From Palsa-870 sp035937155 (GTDB lineage Bacteria; Chloroflexota; Dormibacteria; Dormibacterales; Dormibacteraceae): a stretch of 64,000 nt of DNA. Under the pieces are notes generated by a model. It was not told the DNA's origin. It did not search any database and saw only the letters and a list, made by a program, of their open reading frames with translations. Made by a program: the position numbers and the translations under genes. Shown one piece after another: positions 51,712 through 60,856 of the stretch (position 1 is the stretch's first letter; each line of letters starts with the position of its first letter). The stretch lies in NCBI GenBank assembly GCA_035937155.1, contig DASYVJ010000109.1, forward strand, positions 1 to 64,000, read 5' to 3'.

Positions 51712-52291
51712 CGACCAGGCCCCTACCTTCCAGATACGAGTTCAGCTTCTCGAGCGCGAGCCGCATGCGGCCCTTAACAGTGCCGAGCGGCACCCTAGTC
51801 ATGTCAGCAATCTCTCGGTGGGAATAGCCCGCGAAGTATGCGAGCTCGACCGCCTGGCGCTGCTCGATCGGCAGGCTGTTCATCGCTTCCCGGACGGCGT
51901 CGCGCTCAAGCGATAGCGATACCTCGCGCCATGGGTCATCGCGCGGGAAGGCCTCCGCTGTCGAAGGGTGCAGTTCCAGCTCTTGGCGCTCGTGTGCACC
52001 ACGGCCGCGCAGATAATCGATAGACCGATTGCGCACGGAGGCTAACAGCCACGTGCGCAGCGAACCTCGGCGGACATCGAAGCTCGCCGCGTTGTGCCAA
52101 ATCTTCAAGAAAGTCTCCTGGACGGCATCTTCGGCGCGGCCGGGATCGCCGAGTACGCGCAGAGCCACCGCATAGGCGAGCCCGCCGTAACGGTCGTACA
52201 ACTCGGCCAGAGCTTCCTGACTCCCGGACGCCAGTTGGGCGGCGAGGTCAGCGTCGGCGAGTCCCCCCGGCGCCTCCGATCCCATGTGCAC
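51704..52291 (-). CDS. ECF sigma factor, SigK-like
   Basis: The 195-residue sigma factor has region 2 (ALAELYDRYGGLAYAVALRV, then GRAEDAVQETFLKIWHNA) and region 4 with LPIEQRQAVELAYFAGYSHREIADMTRVPLGTVKGRMRLALEKL. It is the partner of the RskA-type gene that overlaps its end. The diiron-protein gene lies 20 bases upstream on the same strand, so the three form an operon and the sigma may control its own operon and the divergent DUF4331 gene. Confidence 0.92.
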   Translation of the reverse strand: MHMGSEAPGGLADADLAAQLASGSQEALAELYDRYGGLAYAVALRVLGDPGRAEDAVQETFLKIWHNAASFDVRRGSLRTWLLASVRNRSIDYLRGRGAHERQELELHPSTAEAFPRDDPWREVSLSLERDAVREAMNSLPIEQRQAVELAYFAGYSHREIADMTRVPLGTVKGRMRLALEKLNSYLEGRGLVDV

Positions 52292-52311
52292 AGTGTCGCG
52301 TTAACTCCACG

Positions 52312-53250
52312 TCATCGGATCAAACCCCCGACGACCGCAGTTGCGGAGTCGTCCGCATGCGAGTGCCGGGTTGTCAGCTTGCCAATGCGGGATTCGCTGC
52401 GGGTCACCGCCCACGCTTCGCTATCGATCAGCCGCCAGGCCCATCCCGGGTTATTGCGCACGCGCTCACGTGCGCCGTACAGCGCCTTCGACATCAGCTT
52501 GATGCCGGACAGTCCAGGCAGCTTGCCGATATTCTCGTCCAGGTTGAGGAGCTCTTCCTCTCCCTGCTCGTCGTCGAACAGGTAGAGGGCAAGCGCGTCG
52601 ACCTCCTCGAGCTTCTTGACCCCCTGGCCGACCGGGACCCACACGCGATTGAGCATCCAGCGGTCCATGCGCTGCGCGTTCTTGTTGCCGTCAAGCCATT
52701 CCCTGGCCGAGTTGAAGTAGAAGGCGAAATGCCGGCGCTCGTCCTTGATGATGCGCCCCAGCAGGTCTTTCAGCACCGGGTGCCCGGACCTGCGGATCAG
52801 GGCGCCATAGCCGGTGAGAGTCGCCAGCTCATTGATGGCGCCGATCGTCAGGTAGACGGCGGAAAAGTCCTTCAGCAGCCATGAGCCCGCCATCGTAGAC
52901 ATGAGACTCACGCTGTTCTGGAAACCCAGATTGGCACGCACGGTGGCGATGCGGTCCTGGGTGTCGAACTCGATCCCGTACAGGTTGAGGAACTTGCCCA
53001 GGTTCTCCCCGTGCCAAAGCTCCTCGTAGTTCCAGCAGGCCAGGAAAGCGGTGAGGATGGGGTCCATACAGGCGCGCGTTACGAGCAGATGGGACAGGTA
53101 GAGGGGAACGTGATTCTCGATGTCCATCATGTAGTGCAGGCAGAAGAGATCACCCTTCGAGAGATGGTTTGCGGCGACGTCGTCCCAGGCGACTCCTGTC
53201 GTGTCGAGTTTCTTGGACTCCTCTTTGTATCGCTCGATGCTGAAGCTCAT
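52312..53250 (-). CDS. Ferritin-like diiron protein (acyl-ACP desaturase-like)
   Basis: The 312-residue, mostly helical protein has two diiron ligand motifs of the ferritin-like superfamily: NYEELWHGE (EExxH) near residue 73, and KDERRHFAFYF (ExxxH-type) near 169, with an additional Glu in INELATLTGYGAL. This pattern is closest to soluble acyl-ACP desaturases and related uncharacterised proteins. The substrate is unknown. It heads the operon with the SigK-like sigma factor and its anti-sigma, suggesting that the enzyme belongs to a membrane or redox stress response. Confidence 0.75.
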   Translation of the reverse strand: MSFSIERYKEESKKLDTTGVAWDDVAANHLSKGDLFCLHYMMDIENHVPLYLSHLLVTRACMDPILTAFLACWNYEELWHGENLGKFLNLYGIEFDTQDRIATVRANLGFQNSVSLMSTMAGSWLLKDFSAVYLTIGAINELATLTGYGALIRRSGHPVLKDLLGRIIKDERRHFAFYFNSAREWLDGNKNAQRMDRWMLNRVWVPVGQGVKKLEEVDALALYLFDDEQGEEELLNLDENIGKLPGLSGIKLMSKALYGARERVRNNPGWAWRLIDSEAWAVTRSESRIGKLTTRHSHADDSATAVVGGLIR

Positions 53251-53464
53251 CCATCCTCCTTTCCAATGACGCGCGACAGCCAGACGCCGAGGCGTCGGCC
53301 TGTCAAGTCATACGGAGGAAACGAGGCGGCGGATCATGCTCGGCTCCTTTCGGTGGGTCGTATAGCATGGTTCAAATGCTCTATGGACTCCGAATCGACG
53401 CCGTCATAGCCTGCCTTCACCGGTCGGTTACAAGCCTTCGCCGGACTTGGTTTGGAGGGTCCCT
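53251..53464. promoter_or_regulatory. Divergent region between the diiron gene and the DUF4331 gene
   Basis: About 210 bases lie between divergent starts and should hold both promoters. The GGAGG at 53454-53458 is the Shine-Dalgarno of the DUF4331 gene. No operator is evident by eye. Confidence 0.4.
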
Positions 53465-54445
53465 ATGGCAGACCACTTAGACGCACCTGGCCTCACATCC
53501 CCCGCGATGGATACGAGGGTCGATATCACCGACCACTACGCGTTCCGACAGCCAGGACACGCGCAGAGGACCGTCCTCATCTTCAATGTGAACCCGCTGG
53601 CGCCCACCCACGCCGATGAATTTCGACACGACGCCCTCTACGAGACGCTCGTCGACACGAACGGAGACGCCAAACCGGACCTTGCGTTCCGCTGCCGCTT
53701 CACACGCAAAGAAGCAGGCAGGCAGTTCGCTCGGGTCACCCGAGCCGAGATTGGTGCCGGCCTCGAGGACGGCCACGTGCACGAGGAATGGGAGCGGGAC
53801 GTGCTAGTTGAGCACGCACCAGTTTCGTTCGACTCGAACGCTCGAATCACCGAGGGCGATGATGGCGTTCGGTTCTTCGCGGGCATTCGGAGCGACCCGT
53901 TCTTCTTCGATCTCCTGGGCTTTCTAAACGGGTTCAAGTTCACGGGCAGCGACTTTTTCATCGACAAGAATGTCTTTGGGATGGCACTGGAAATACCCAG
54001 CCGCCTCCTCGGCTCCAACCCCAAAGTGGGCGTCTGGACGCGAACGCTGGTCCCGATGACGCTCCAGCCCGACCATCTGACCCAGGCCGACCAGATGGGC
54101 CGGCCTGCGATCAACACGGTCTTCAATCACGGCAACGACAAAAACGTCTTCAACGTGACACAGCCGTCGGAGATGCGCTCGAAGTTTCTGGCGAGCTTCG
54201 AGTCGACTCTCGAATCCTTCGGCTACTCGGTGGCCCAGGCGACGCAGATCGGTGAGATCCTGCTGCCCGACGTCCTGACCTTCGATTACTCGAGTGAAGC
54301 AGGCTTCCTCAACGGCCGCCGGCTGCAGGACGACGTGATCGACATCGAGCTCGGACTCGTCACGAATGGGAAGGTCACAACCGACCACGTGGGTCCGCAC
54401 ACCGACTACCTGTCCACCATGCCGTATCTCGGCACACCCCACTGA
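53465..54445 (+). CDS. DUF4331-family protein
   Basis: The 326-residue protein starts with MADHLDAPGLTSPAMDTRVD and ITDHYAFRQPG, the hallmark beginning of DUF4331, and contains VFNHGNDKNVFNVTQPSEMRS and RRLQDDVIDIELGLVTNGKV near the C-terminus. Function of the family is unknown. It has no signal peptide, while many relatives are exported. The next gene is a Tat-exported protein 19 bases downstream, and the divergent operon encodes a SigK-like sigma factor. Confidence 0.88.
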   Translation: MADHLDAPGLTSPAMDTRVDITDHYAFRQPGHAQRTVLIFNVNPLAPTHADEFRHDALYETLVDTNGDAKPDLAFRCRFTRKEAGRQFARVTRAEIGAGLEDGHVHEEWERDVLVEHAPVSFDSNARITEGDDGVRFFAGIRSDPFFFDLLGFLNGFKFTGSDFFIDKNVFGMALEIPSRLLGSNPKVGVWTRTLVPMTLQPDHLTQADQMGRPAINTVFNHGNDKNVFNVTQPSEMRSKFLASFESTLESFGYSVAQATQIGEILLPDVLTFDYSSEAGFLNGRRLQDDVIDIELGLVTNGKVTTDHVGPHTDYLSTMPYLGTPH

Positions 54446-54464
54446 TATGAGGGAGACAAATTCG

Positions 54465-54938
54465 ATGAAGCGAGTTGACCGCAGGACGTTCCTGAAGCTG
54501 GCCGGAAGCGGCTCTGTCGTCGCGGCTGCCGCGGCGGTGGGCGGATCGGCAATGGTGTTCCCGAAGACGTCGAGGTATCTCACGTTCCGCGCCTCCGCGG
54601 GGCTGCCCGCCAGGCCCATGCCGAGCATGGCGACCAAGATCATCGAGGGCACTGTCGACCTGAGGACCGGCACTGGAATCGTGAGTAGCCGGGTGGTGGC
54701 CGGCTATCCGGTACAAAGCCAGATCGCCCTTCCAGGCCTGACGCGCCTGATCCGGGTCACGGCGGCAAATCAAGACGGCGGACTGGTGCGTCTGACAGGC
54801 GTTGTGGACGATCGTTCCCAGCTCCAAGCCGGGGAGTCACCCACTCTCCAGATCACTGTTGACCGCGTGCGGGGACTCGTGACCGCGCCTCTGGCAGGTC
54901 ACAACGTCACGCTGACGTTCGATCAGCCGCCTGCCTAA
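54465..54938 (+). CDS. Hypothetical Tat-exported protein
   Basis: The 157-residue protein begins MKRVDRRTFLKLAGSGSVVA, a clear twin-arginine signal with a hydrophobic stretch to about residue 32. The mature part is beta-rich, with IIEGTVDLRTGTGIVSS and a C-terminal PLAGHNVTLTF, and has no recognised domain. It has no cysteines in the mature part. It probably forms an operon with the DUF4331 gene and may be its secreted partner. Confidence 0.65.
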   Translation: MKRVDRRTFLKLAGSGSVVAAAAAVGGSAMVFPKTSRYLTFRASAGLPARPMPSMATKIIEGTVDLRTGTGIVSSRVVAGYPVQSQIALPGLTRLIRVTAANQDGGLVRLTGVVDDRSQLQAGESPTLQITVDRVRGLVTAPLAGHNVTLTFDQPPA

Positions 54939-54942
54939 CCCT

Positions 54943-55215
54943 TCAGACTTCGACCAAGCCCAGGCGGACCGCGCACAGAGCTGCCCCCGCGCGGTCATGG
55001 ATGCCGAGCTTGCTGTAAATGTTGGTGAGGTGGTTGCGCGCGGTTAGGGCCGAGATGCCAAGCGTTGTCGCGATCTCCTTGTAGCTGAGACCACGTGCTG
55101 CGAGTGTCAGCACCTCGGTTTCGCGCGCGCTGAGCCGTCCTGTCATTCGAGCCTCCCCGTCAACCAGGCGAGCCGCTTCACCAGTTGGTACGGCGGAACT
55201 GACGGATCGGATCAT
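54943..55215 (-). CDS. Short LuxR/GerE-type DNA-binding protein
   Basis: The 90-residue protein is only a LuxR C-terminal helix-turn-helix: LSARETEVLTLAARGLSYKEIATTLGISALTARNHLTNIYSKLGI. There is no receiver, PAS or ATPase domain, so it resembles GerE-like single-domain regulators. The start may be the Met at 55146, which would remove 23 non-conserved residues. It is convergent with the Tat-protein gene, with four bases between stops. Confidence 0.8.
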   Translation of the reverse strand: MIRSVSSAVPTGEAARLVDGEARMTGRLSARETEVLTLAARGLSYKEIATTLGISALTARNHLTNIYSKLGIHDRAGAALCAVRLGLVEV

Positions 55216-55260
55216 TAGCCGGGAAAGGCGAAGGGGCGGGCCCGGCTACCGTACCGTGTG

Positions 55261-56244
55261 ATGCGAAAGGCTTCCATTGGGATCCTGGTCATGCTGCTTC
55301 TGGCGGCGTGCGCGGGAAAGCAGGCCGCACCTGCAGTGCTTTCGCCCGTCCCTTCCTCACAGAGCCCGAGCGCAAGTCCGATCGCCATTTCCCCGTCACC
55401 GCCGGCGCCACCTCAGCGTATGGAGACGCCCCTTCCGGTTGCGCTCGAGGAATCTGCCGCCGCAGTCGCCGCCGGAAAGCTGTACGTCATCGGTGGTTTT
55501 GACGCCGCCGGCAACAGCCTGAGAACGGTTTGGGTGTTCGACGGCACCACCTGGAGCGCTGGCCCGCGCCTTCCACTCGGCTTAGATCACGTGTCCGCTG
55601 CCTCCCTTGACGATCACGTGTACGTCGCGGGTGGTCACACGTTCGGTCGTGACAGCGCACGCTTTTTCCGTCTCGATGGCTCCTCGTGGATCGAGCTCGC
55701 GCCGATGGGGCACCCACGCGGCGGCCACGCTCTGGTCGCGGCAGCCAACCGGTTGTATGTCATTGGCGGCAGCACCGCAGCCATGAACGTGGCGCCGGCC
55801 GAGGTCTACGACCCGCAAACAGGCGGTTGGTCTGACCTGCCTGCGTTACCAACGCCGCGCAACCACGTCGCGGGGTTCGTATTCGGCTTGAGCGTTTGCG
55901 TGGCCGGAGGCCGGTCGCCGGCAACCACACGCGTCGATTGTTTTGACCCTGGCAGCTCGACCTGGGTAAGGCTTCCAGACTTGCCACAGCCGACGAGCGG
56001 CGCGGGTGCGACAGCGCTCGAAGACGGAAGGGCAGTGATCCTAGGCGGTCAGGATGCTCAGGAGACGAGCATCGTGAATCAGTTTGCGCAGCTGCCTGAT
56101 CCGATTGCCTGGACCCCTCAAGAAGCGATGCTCGTCCCGCGCCACGGGTTCGAGCTTGCTCTGTTCGAAGCTCGCGCCTGGGCGTGCGGCGGCGGCACGT
56201 TACCCGGTCTTCATCCAGTAGCGACATGCACATCGGTGGGGTGA
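55261..56244 (+). CDS. Kelch-repeat lipoprotein
   Basis: The 327-residue protein has a lipoprotein signal (MLLLAAC, Cys17) and a Pro/Ser-rich linker. Kelch repeats form a beta-propeller: AAAVAAGKLYVIGGFDAAGN, SAASLDDHVYVAGGHTFGRD, HALVAAANRLYVIGGSTAAM, AGFVFGLSVCVAGGRSPA and ATALEDGRAVILGGQD. Such propellers usually bind proteins or sugars on the cell surface. The ATG at 55261 follows a GTG at 55258 that could also start the gene. It ends 17 bases before the convergent gluconokinase gene. Confidence 0.85.
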   Translation: MRKASIGILVMLLLAACAGKQAAPAVLSPVPSSQSPSASPIAISPSPPAPPQRMETPLPVALEESAAAVAAGKLYVIGGFDAAGNSLRTVWVFDGTTWSAGPRLPLGLDHVSAASLDDHVYVAGGHTFGRDSARFFRLDGSSWIELAPMGHPRGGHALVAAANRLYVIGGSTAAMNVAPAEVYDPQTGGWSDLPALPTPRNHVAGFVFGLSVCVAGGRSPATTRVDCFDPGSSTWVRLPDLPQPTSGAGATALEDGRAVILGGQDAQETSIVNQFAQLPDPIAWTPQEAMLVPRHGFELALFEARAWACGGGTLPGLHPVATCTSVG

Positions 56245-56261
56245 CGACAGGTGCCGGAGGA

Positions 56262-56807
56262 TTAGGCCTTCAAGGACTCGCCGTCGACTTCGGCGCTGCT
56301 GCTCAGTCCGAGCTCTCGCAAGATGCCTTGTGCGATCACGCCTGGTGCCGGGCCAATATCCACCCGGATGTGCGGCTCGTCCGCTTGGGGATCCTCGAGG
56401 TCGGCGAACTGACTGTCGAGCAGGCTCGAGGGCATGAAGTGCGCTTGCCGGGCGGCCAGGCGCGGCGCAATGGTCTCCTGAGAACCGGCCAGAAACACGA
56501 ACACGACACCCGAACCGCGCCGATTGATCACGTCTCGATAGGAGCGCTTGAGAGCAGAACACGTGATGAGCCCGTTTTCTCCGGTATCCAAGCGACTTTC
56601 AACCCATTCCGCGACCGTCGCGAGCCAGCGCCGGCGGTCTGCGTCCGTCAAGGGTTGTCCGGCCATCATCTTCTCGATATTCGACTGAGGGTGCAGCGCG
56701 TCGCCTTCCTCGAACGGCCAACCCAGGCGGCTGGCCAGACTGGCCGCCACTGTCGTCTTCCCGCAACCGGACACTCCCATGAACACCAGAACGACGGGTT
56801 TCGCCAA
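56262..56807 (-). CDS. gntK: Gluconokinase
   Basis: GntK phosphorylates gluconate to 6-phosphogluconate. The 181-residue protein has Walker A MGVSGCGKTTVA, the family block FEEGDALHPQSNIEKMMAGQPLTDADR, LITCSALKRSYRD and HFMPSSLLDSQFADLEDP. The size is normal for the P-loop gluconokinase family. No gluconate transporter or dehydrogenase is adjacent. Confidence 0.93.
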   Translation of the reverse strand: MAKPVVLVFMGVSGCGKTTVAASLASRLGWPFEEGDALHPQSNIEKMMAGQPLTDADRRRWLATVAEWVESRLDTGENGLITCSALKRSYRDVINRRGSGVVFVFLAGSQETIAPRLAARQAHFMPSSLLDSQFADLEDPQADEPHIRVDIGPAPGVIAQGILRELGLSSSAEVDGESLKA

Positions 56808-56883
56808 CGGTGTGGAGACTCCTTAGCGACTGGTTGTCTTGGTGACACGCTCCGTGGAAGGCCAGAACACTAGCCTGATAACA

Positions 56884-57810
56884 ATGACTGGAAAGTGGAC
56901 CGCCGAAGAAATCCACGACCAGCACGGCCGCACGGCTATCGTCACCGGCGCCAACAGCGGCCTGGGTTGCATCGTCGCTCGCGAGCTCGCCAGGCGTGGC
57001 GCGAAGGTGATCGTCGCCAGTCGCGACAAAGCGAAAGGCGCGGAGGCGGCGAGGGCAATCACAGCTGCCTATCCGTCATCCACCGTAGAGGCTGCACAGC
57101 TCGACCTTGCCAATCTCAGCTCGATACGAGCGTTCGCTGATCGCATTCGAGCCGGCAACGACCACATCGACCTGCTGATCAACAACGCCGGCGTGATGGC
57201 CGCGCCTTACCGACGGACCGCCGACGGCTTTGAGCTTCAATTCGGGACCAATCATCTCGGCCACTTCGCGCTGACCGGCCTCATCCTGCCCCTTCTTTAC
57301 GAGCCGCGCGACGCTCGCGTGGTGACTGTCAGCAGCAACAACCACAAGGCCGGGCAGATGCGGTTCGACGATCTGCAGGGCGAACGCCGCTACTCGCGCT
57401 GGGGAGCCTACGCCCAATCCAAGCTCGCCAACCTGCTCTTCGCTTTTGAGCTCGACAGACGGCTCAAGGGACGCGGCTGGCGATTGATCAGCGTTGCGGC
57501 TCATCCTGGATACTCGGCCACCAATCTTCAGCTCAGCGGGCCCCCGCCGTACGAGCGCCTCGTGATGCGGTTAAGCAATCGCCTGTTCGCCCAGTCGGCT
57601 GAGATGGGCGCCCTACCCCTTTTATATGCAGCCACCGCCCCGGACTTGCCGGGCGGCTCCCACGTGGGTCCGGACGGTGCGGGGGAGATCCGCGGGTACC
57701 CAGTCCTTGTTGAAGCGACCAAGCGTGCCAATGACGAGGATGCGGCGCGGCGCCTTTGGGAAATTTCGGAGCGCCTGACCGGTGTTGTCTACGATTTCTC
57801 CGCAAAGTAG
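56884..57810 (+). CDS. Short-chain dehydrogenase/reductase (retinol dehydrogenase-like)
   Basis: The 308-residue enzyme has the NADP-binding AIVTGANSGLGCIVARELARRG, the structural NNAGVMAAPYRRTADGFELQFGTNHLGHF and the active-site Ser (VVTVSSNNH) with YxxxK in WGAYAQSKLANLLF. The pattern is that of the large SDR subgroup near retinol dehydrogenases, with unknown natural substrate. The ATG at 56884 is the first that gives a normal N-terminus. Its 3' end overlaps the convergent LuxR regulator by 22 bases. Confidence 0.9.
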   Translation: MTGKWTAEEIHDQHGRTAIVTGANSGLGCIVARELARRGAKVIVASRDKAKGAEAARAITAAYPSSTVEAAQLDLANLSSIRAFADRIRAGNDHIDLLINNAGVMAAPYRRTADGFELQFGTNHLGHFALTGLILPLLYEPRDARVVTVSSNNHKAGQMRFDDLQGERRYSRWGAYAQSKLANLLFAFELDRRLKGRGWRLISVAAHPGYSATNLQLSGPPPYERLVMRLSNRLFAQSAEMGALPLLYAATAPDLPGGSHVGPDGAGEIRGYPVLVEATKRANDEDAARRLWEISERLTGVVYDFSAK

Positions 57811-58901
57811 CCCGACGGGCTCCGCGGGTCACCGGCTTTCATCCGCGGTAGGTAGCGCTGGCGGAAGACCGTTGCGACCAGCTCGCGCCGGCTTCGCACG
57901 CCAGTCTTGTCGAAGATCGACTTGAGGTGGTCCTGAACCGTGTGCTCTGCGATGTGCAACCGTTCCGAGATTTCGTGCGTCGACTGCCCCTGGAAGACCA
58001 GCCCACTGACAGCGCGCTCCTGTTCAGTTAGCCCGTATGCGCTCATCACGATCGGCGCCACCTCCTCGGGAGTCGCCTCCTGGATGATCACGGCGACCGC
58101 GCTTCGATCCTCGCCGGAGACCCACGACGCTTGCAGATTGATCCAGCGGCCAGTTCTGCTCCGAACACGCAGAGGGGCCAGGCTTGTCGCTGCGTCTGCT
58201 CGACGCAGCCGGGCTGCGAGCGAATGAATCTCGATGGGGATCTCGCCGGCCTCCTGCCAGTTCAGCTCCTCGAGCCACTGGTCTGCGGCCGGGTTGCGGC
58301 CGACCACGCTGTTGTCGGGCGCAAGCAGAATCAGACCTGGCGACTCAGCCAGATCGTCCCGGGCCGCGCATTGCACTAACAGTCCGAGGCGAACGCCCTC
58401 GGCGAGATGTGGTGCGATTCGCTGGATGAAACCTTGCTCCTGTGGCGAGAACACGGCCCCTCTTTCGCGGTGGAGGCACATGAATCCCCACACCGCACCA
58501 CGTGCCCGGAACACCGCTCGCAGCTCGTCGGCGAGCCCCAAGGGTTCGAAGATGTCTCGATAGCGAGGGCTGCTCGCGAGCTTTCCATCGGTCGCCGCAA
58601 CCAGCGTTCGCACTCCGGATCGGTCTCCGGCCAGCTCCGTCCACTTGTTCACGTCATCTCGCATGAACTCGTTCTCGACGAAGTAAGGGCCGGTATCGCT
58701 AGGCAATTCCTCACGGTAGGCCTGGGTATAGAGGAGGGTGGCGGGGTCTACGGTCGCCCACCAGAGAGCATCCACAGGAACGGCCTTGCGAAGACGGGGA
58801 AGCACCGCCGCTCGCAGGGCATCAGGTTCCAGTCCGGCCCGGCAGGTCTCGATGATGACGGCGACCAGGTCGTCGAGTGCTGGACCGGACTTCAAGATCA
58901 C
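57789..58901 (-). CDS. LuxR-family transcriptional regulator
   Basis: The 370-residue protein ends in a LuxR helix-turn-helix (LTEQERAVSGLVFQGQSTHEISERLHIAEHTVQDHLKSIFDKTGV). The N-terminal ~200 residues look like a GAF-type sensor (FRARGAVWGFMCLHRERGAVFSPQEQGFIQRIAPHLAEG), and residues ~195-290 resemble a PAS fold (LILLAPDNSVVGRNPAADQWL). No receiver Asp pattern is seen, so it probably senses a ligand directly. The convergent SDR gene and the small downstream oxidoreductases are possible targets. Confidence 0.82.
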   Translation of the reverse strand: MILKSGPALDDLVAVIIETCRAGLEPDALRAAVLPRLRKAVPVDALWWATVDPATLLYTQAYREELPSDTGPYFVENEFMRDDVNKWTELAGDRSGVRTLVAATDGKLASSPRYRDIFEPLGLADELRAVFRARGAVWGFMCLHRERGAVFSPQEQGFIQRIAPHLAEGVRLGLLVQCAARDDLAESPGLILLAPDNSVVGRNPAADQWLEELNWQEAGEIPIEIHSLAARLRRADAATSLAPLRVRSRTGRWINLQASWVSGEDRSAVAVIIQEATPEEVAPIVMSAYGLTEQERAVSGLVFQGQSTHEISERLHIAEHTVQDHLKSIFDKTGVRSRRELVATVFRQRYLPRMKAGDPRSPSGYFAEKS

Positions 58902-58927
58902 TTCCTCACGATGGTGGGCTGGTCAGT

Positions 58928-59218
58928 CTAGACCTTGCCCACCACTTCGAACCGCCCGCGCTCCAGAAGCTCGATGCCGGTCGCGGCAATTGTCGACTCG
59001 CGGCTCTTGTCAGCCGTCTCGTCGCTCTTCAAAGCGGCGCCCTCCGATATCCAGAGCGTGAGCGTCAAGGCACGGCCTTTGTCTCGGTCGACAAAGAAGT
59101 AGGCGCCGCCGTTGTCCGGAAGACCGGCAACCATTGGGCCAACCTTCTCCGTGACGTGCCGAACCCAATTCTCCAGCGCCTCCGGGTTACCTGTCCAAGT
59201 CGATGTTCTGGCGTACAT
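58928..59218 (-). CDS. Small dimeric alpha/beta-barrel (ABM-like) protein
   Basis: The 96-residue protein has the pattern MYARTSTWTGNPEALENWV and GAYFFVDRDKGRALTLTLW, which fits the dimeric ferredoxin-like fold of antibiotic-biosynthesis-monooxygenase-type proteins. Some members are cofactor-free monooxygenases and many are of unknown function. AGGAGA lies just upstream of the ATG at 59218. It precedes the LuxR gene on the same strand by 26 bases and may share its promoter. Confidence 0.65.
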   Translation of the reverse strand: MYARTSTWTGNPEALENWVRHVTEKVGPMVAGLPDNGGAYFFVDRDKGRALTLTLWISEGAALKSDETADKSRESTIAATGIELLERGRFEVVGKV

Positions 59219-59343
59219 GGCGTCTCCTTTTCGCTGTGTGTGAAGTCCTACAGCGGAAGGTTGATGGCGTCCCTCTAGCCACGCCATCCCAGATTGCTGG
59301 GATGAGCCGGCGGCGGGCTACAAACTGCACTAGCGTTGTCTCA

Positions 59344-59850
59344 ATGGACGGACCTACGACTGAACTGGACGCACGATTCAGCGATGAGGGCGCGGTTGCC
59401 ACCGGTTGGGACGAGACTCGTGGCGTGCTTGAAGCCGCCGAGCTGTTCTGGATCTCAACGGTCCGGACCGACGGTCGACCCCACGTCACACCCCTGGTCG
59501 CAGTGTGGCTCGACGGCGCCATTCACTTCTGCTGCGGCGATGCCGAACAAAAGGCCATCAACCTTCGTGATAACCGCCACGTGCTGCTTACAACCGGCTG
59601 CAACGGGTGGGAAGCCGGGCTGGACGTCGTGGTCGAAGGTGACGCTGTCCAGCAGACCGACCATGCGGTGCTCGAACGCCTCGCCGACGCCTGGGCCAAG
59701 AAATGGGACGGACGGTGGCAGTACAAGGCGGGCAACGGCGGCTTTCACAGCGAAGATAGCGGCGCGGCCCCCGTGTTCTCCGTAAAGCCGGTCAAGGTCC
59801 TCGCGTTCGGCAAGGGCACCTTCAGCCACACCCGATACCGCTTCTCATGA
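59344..59850 (+). CDS. PPOX-class flavin/F420-dependent oxidoreductase (pyridoxamine oxidase-like)
   Basis: The 168-residue protein has the split-barrel fold of the PNPOx-like superfamily: FWISTVRTDGRPHVTPLVAVWLDGAIHFCCGD, then QKAINLRDNRHVLLTTG. Members bind FMN or F420 and reduce or oxidise small molecules. Specific cofactor is not certain. The stop overlaps the next ATG (ATGA at 59847-59850), so the two oxidoreductases are co-translated. Confidence 0.87.
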   Translation: MDGPTTELDARFSDEGAVATGWDETRGVLEAAELFWISTVRTDGRPHVTPLVAVWLDGAIHFCCGDAEQKAINLRDNRHVLLTTGCNGWEAGLDVVVEGDAVQQTDHAVLERLADAWAKKWDGRWQYKAGNGGFHSEDSGAAPVFSVKPVKVLAFGKGTFSHTRYRFS

Positions 59851-60728
59851 TCCTGGTTACAGGTGCCACCGGACTCAACGGCGGCGAACTCGTACGCCTG
59901 CTGTCCGCCAGGGGTGTCTCGGTGCGGGCACTGGTCCGCGACCCTTCCCAGGCCGCGGCACTCTCCTCTATGCCGAACGTCGACATCGTCGAAGGGGACA
60001 TGGCGCGTCCTGAGACGCTTGCCGAGCCGCTTCGAGGCGTGGATAAGGCAATGCTCATCTCGTCGTCGAGCCCAACCATGCTCGAAGTTCAATCGAACTT
60101 CATCGACGCTGCTCGAAAGGCCGGCGTCCGGCATGTGGTCAAGCTCTCCGGCATCATCCCGCACGTCGACTCGCCGTTTCGATTCGCCCGCATGCACGGT
60201 GGAATCGAGCTGAAGCTGGAGAGGTCAGGGATTGCATTCACTCACCTGCGGGCTGGCGAGTTTATGCACTCGTACTTCCGCCAGGTGCCTGCGATCGTGG
60301 CCAGAGGAGCGCTCTTCCTGCCCATGGACGACGCGCGAATCGCTTCGATAGACGTAGGCGACATCGCAGAGGTCGCCGCCAGAGCCCTCACCGAATCAGG
60401 ACATGAGGGAAAGACGTATCCGCTCACCGGTCCCGAGGCGCTGACCATGGCAGAGGTCGCCGAGAAGCTCTCTGCCGCGACCGGCAGGGAGATCCGTTAT
60501 GTGAATGTGGTTCCCGAGGAAGCCAAGAGAGCCCGGCTTGCGGCAGGGGTGCCCGAGTACACCGCTGACGCCCTGGACGAGCTCTTCGCGGAGCGGCGCA
60601 AGGGTAAGGAGTCGCAGGTCTACCCGACTTTTGAGGTACTCATTGGGCGGCAGCCGACGAGCTTCGACGAGTTTGCGAGGCGCAACGCTGCCATCTTCCG
60701 CGGAGAGCACCCGGCGCCCAAGGCCTGA
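59847..60728 (+). CDS. NmrA-like NAD(P)-binding oxidoreductase
   Basis: The 293-residue protein starts MILVTGATGLNGGELVRLLS, the Rossmann motif of NmrA/QOR2-type atypical SDRs, and continues with VRALVRDPSQAAALSSMPNV and VVKLSGIIPH. It lacks the classical YxxxK pattern, which is usual in this group. Members sense or use NAD(P)H. It overlaps the PPOX gene by 4 bases. Confidence 0.9.
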   Translation: MILVTGATGLNGGELVRLLSARGVSVRALVRDPSQAAALSSMPNVDIVEGDMARPETLAEPLRGVDKAMLISSSSPTMLEVQSNFIDAARKAGVRHVVKLSGIIPHVDSPFRFARMHGGIELKLERSGIAFTHLRAGEFMHSYFRQVPAIVARGALFLPMDDARIASIDVGDIAEVAARALTESGHEGKTYPLTGPEALTMAEVAEKLSAATGREIRYVNVVPEEAKRARLAAGVPEYTADALDELFAERRKGKESQVYPTFEVLIGRQPTSFDEFARRNAAIFRGEHPAPKA

Positions 60729-60856
60729 GGCCCCAGTCGCTTCCAAAACATGGGCCCGCGCACTCGCGCAGGGCGGTCTAGAGACATTCGATGCCACTGG
60801 AATAGTTGGTTGCGCTCGCAAGTATCTATTACCAGTTCTCGCAGGAGGTTTATGAC

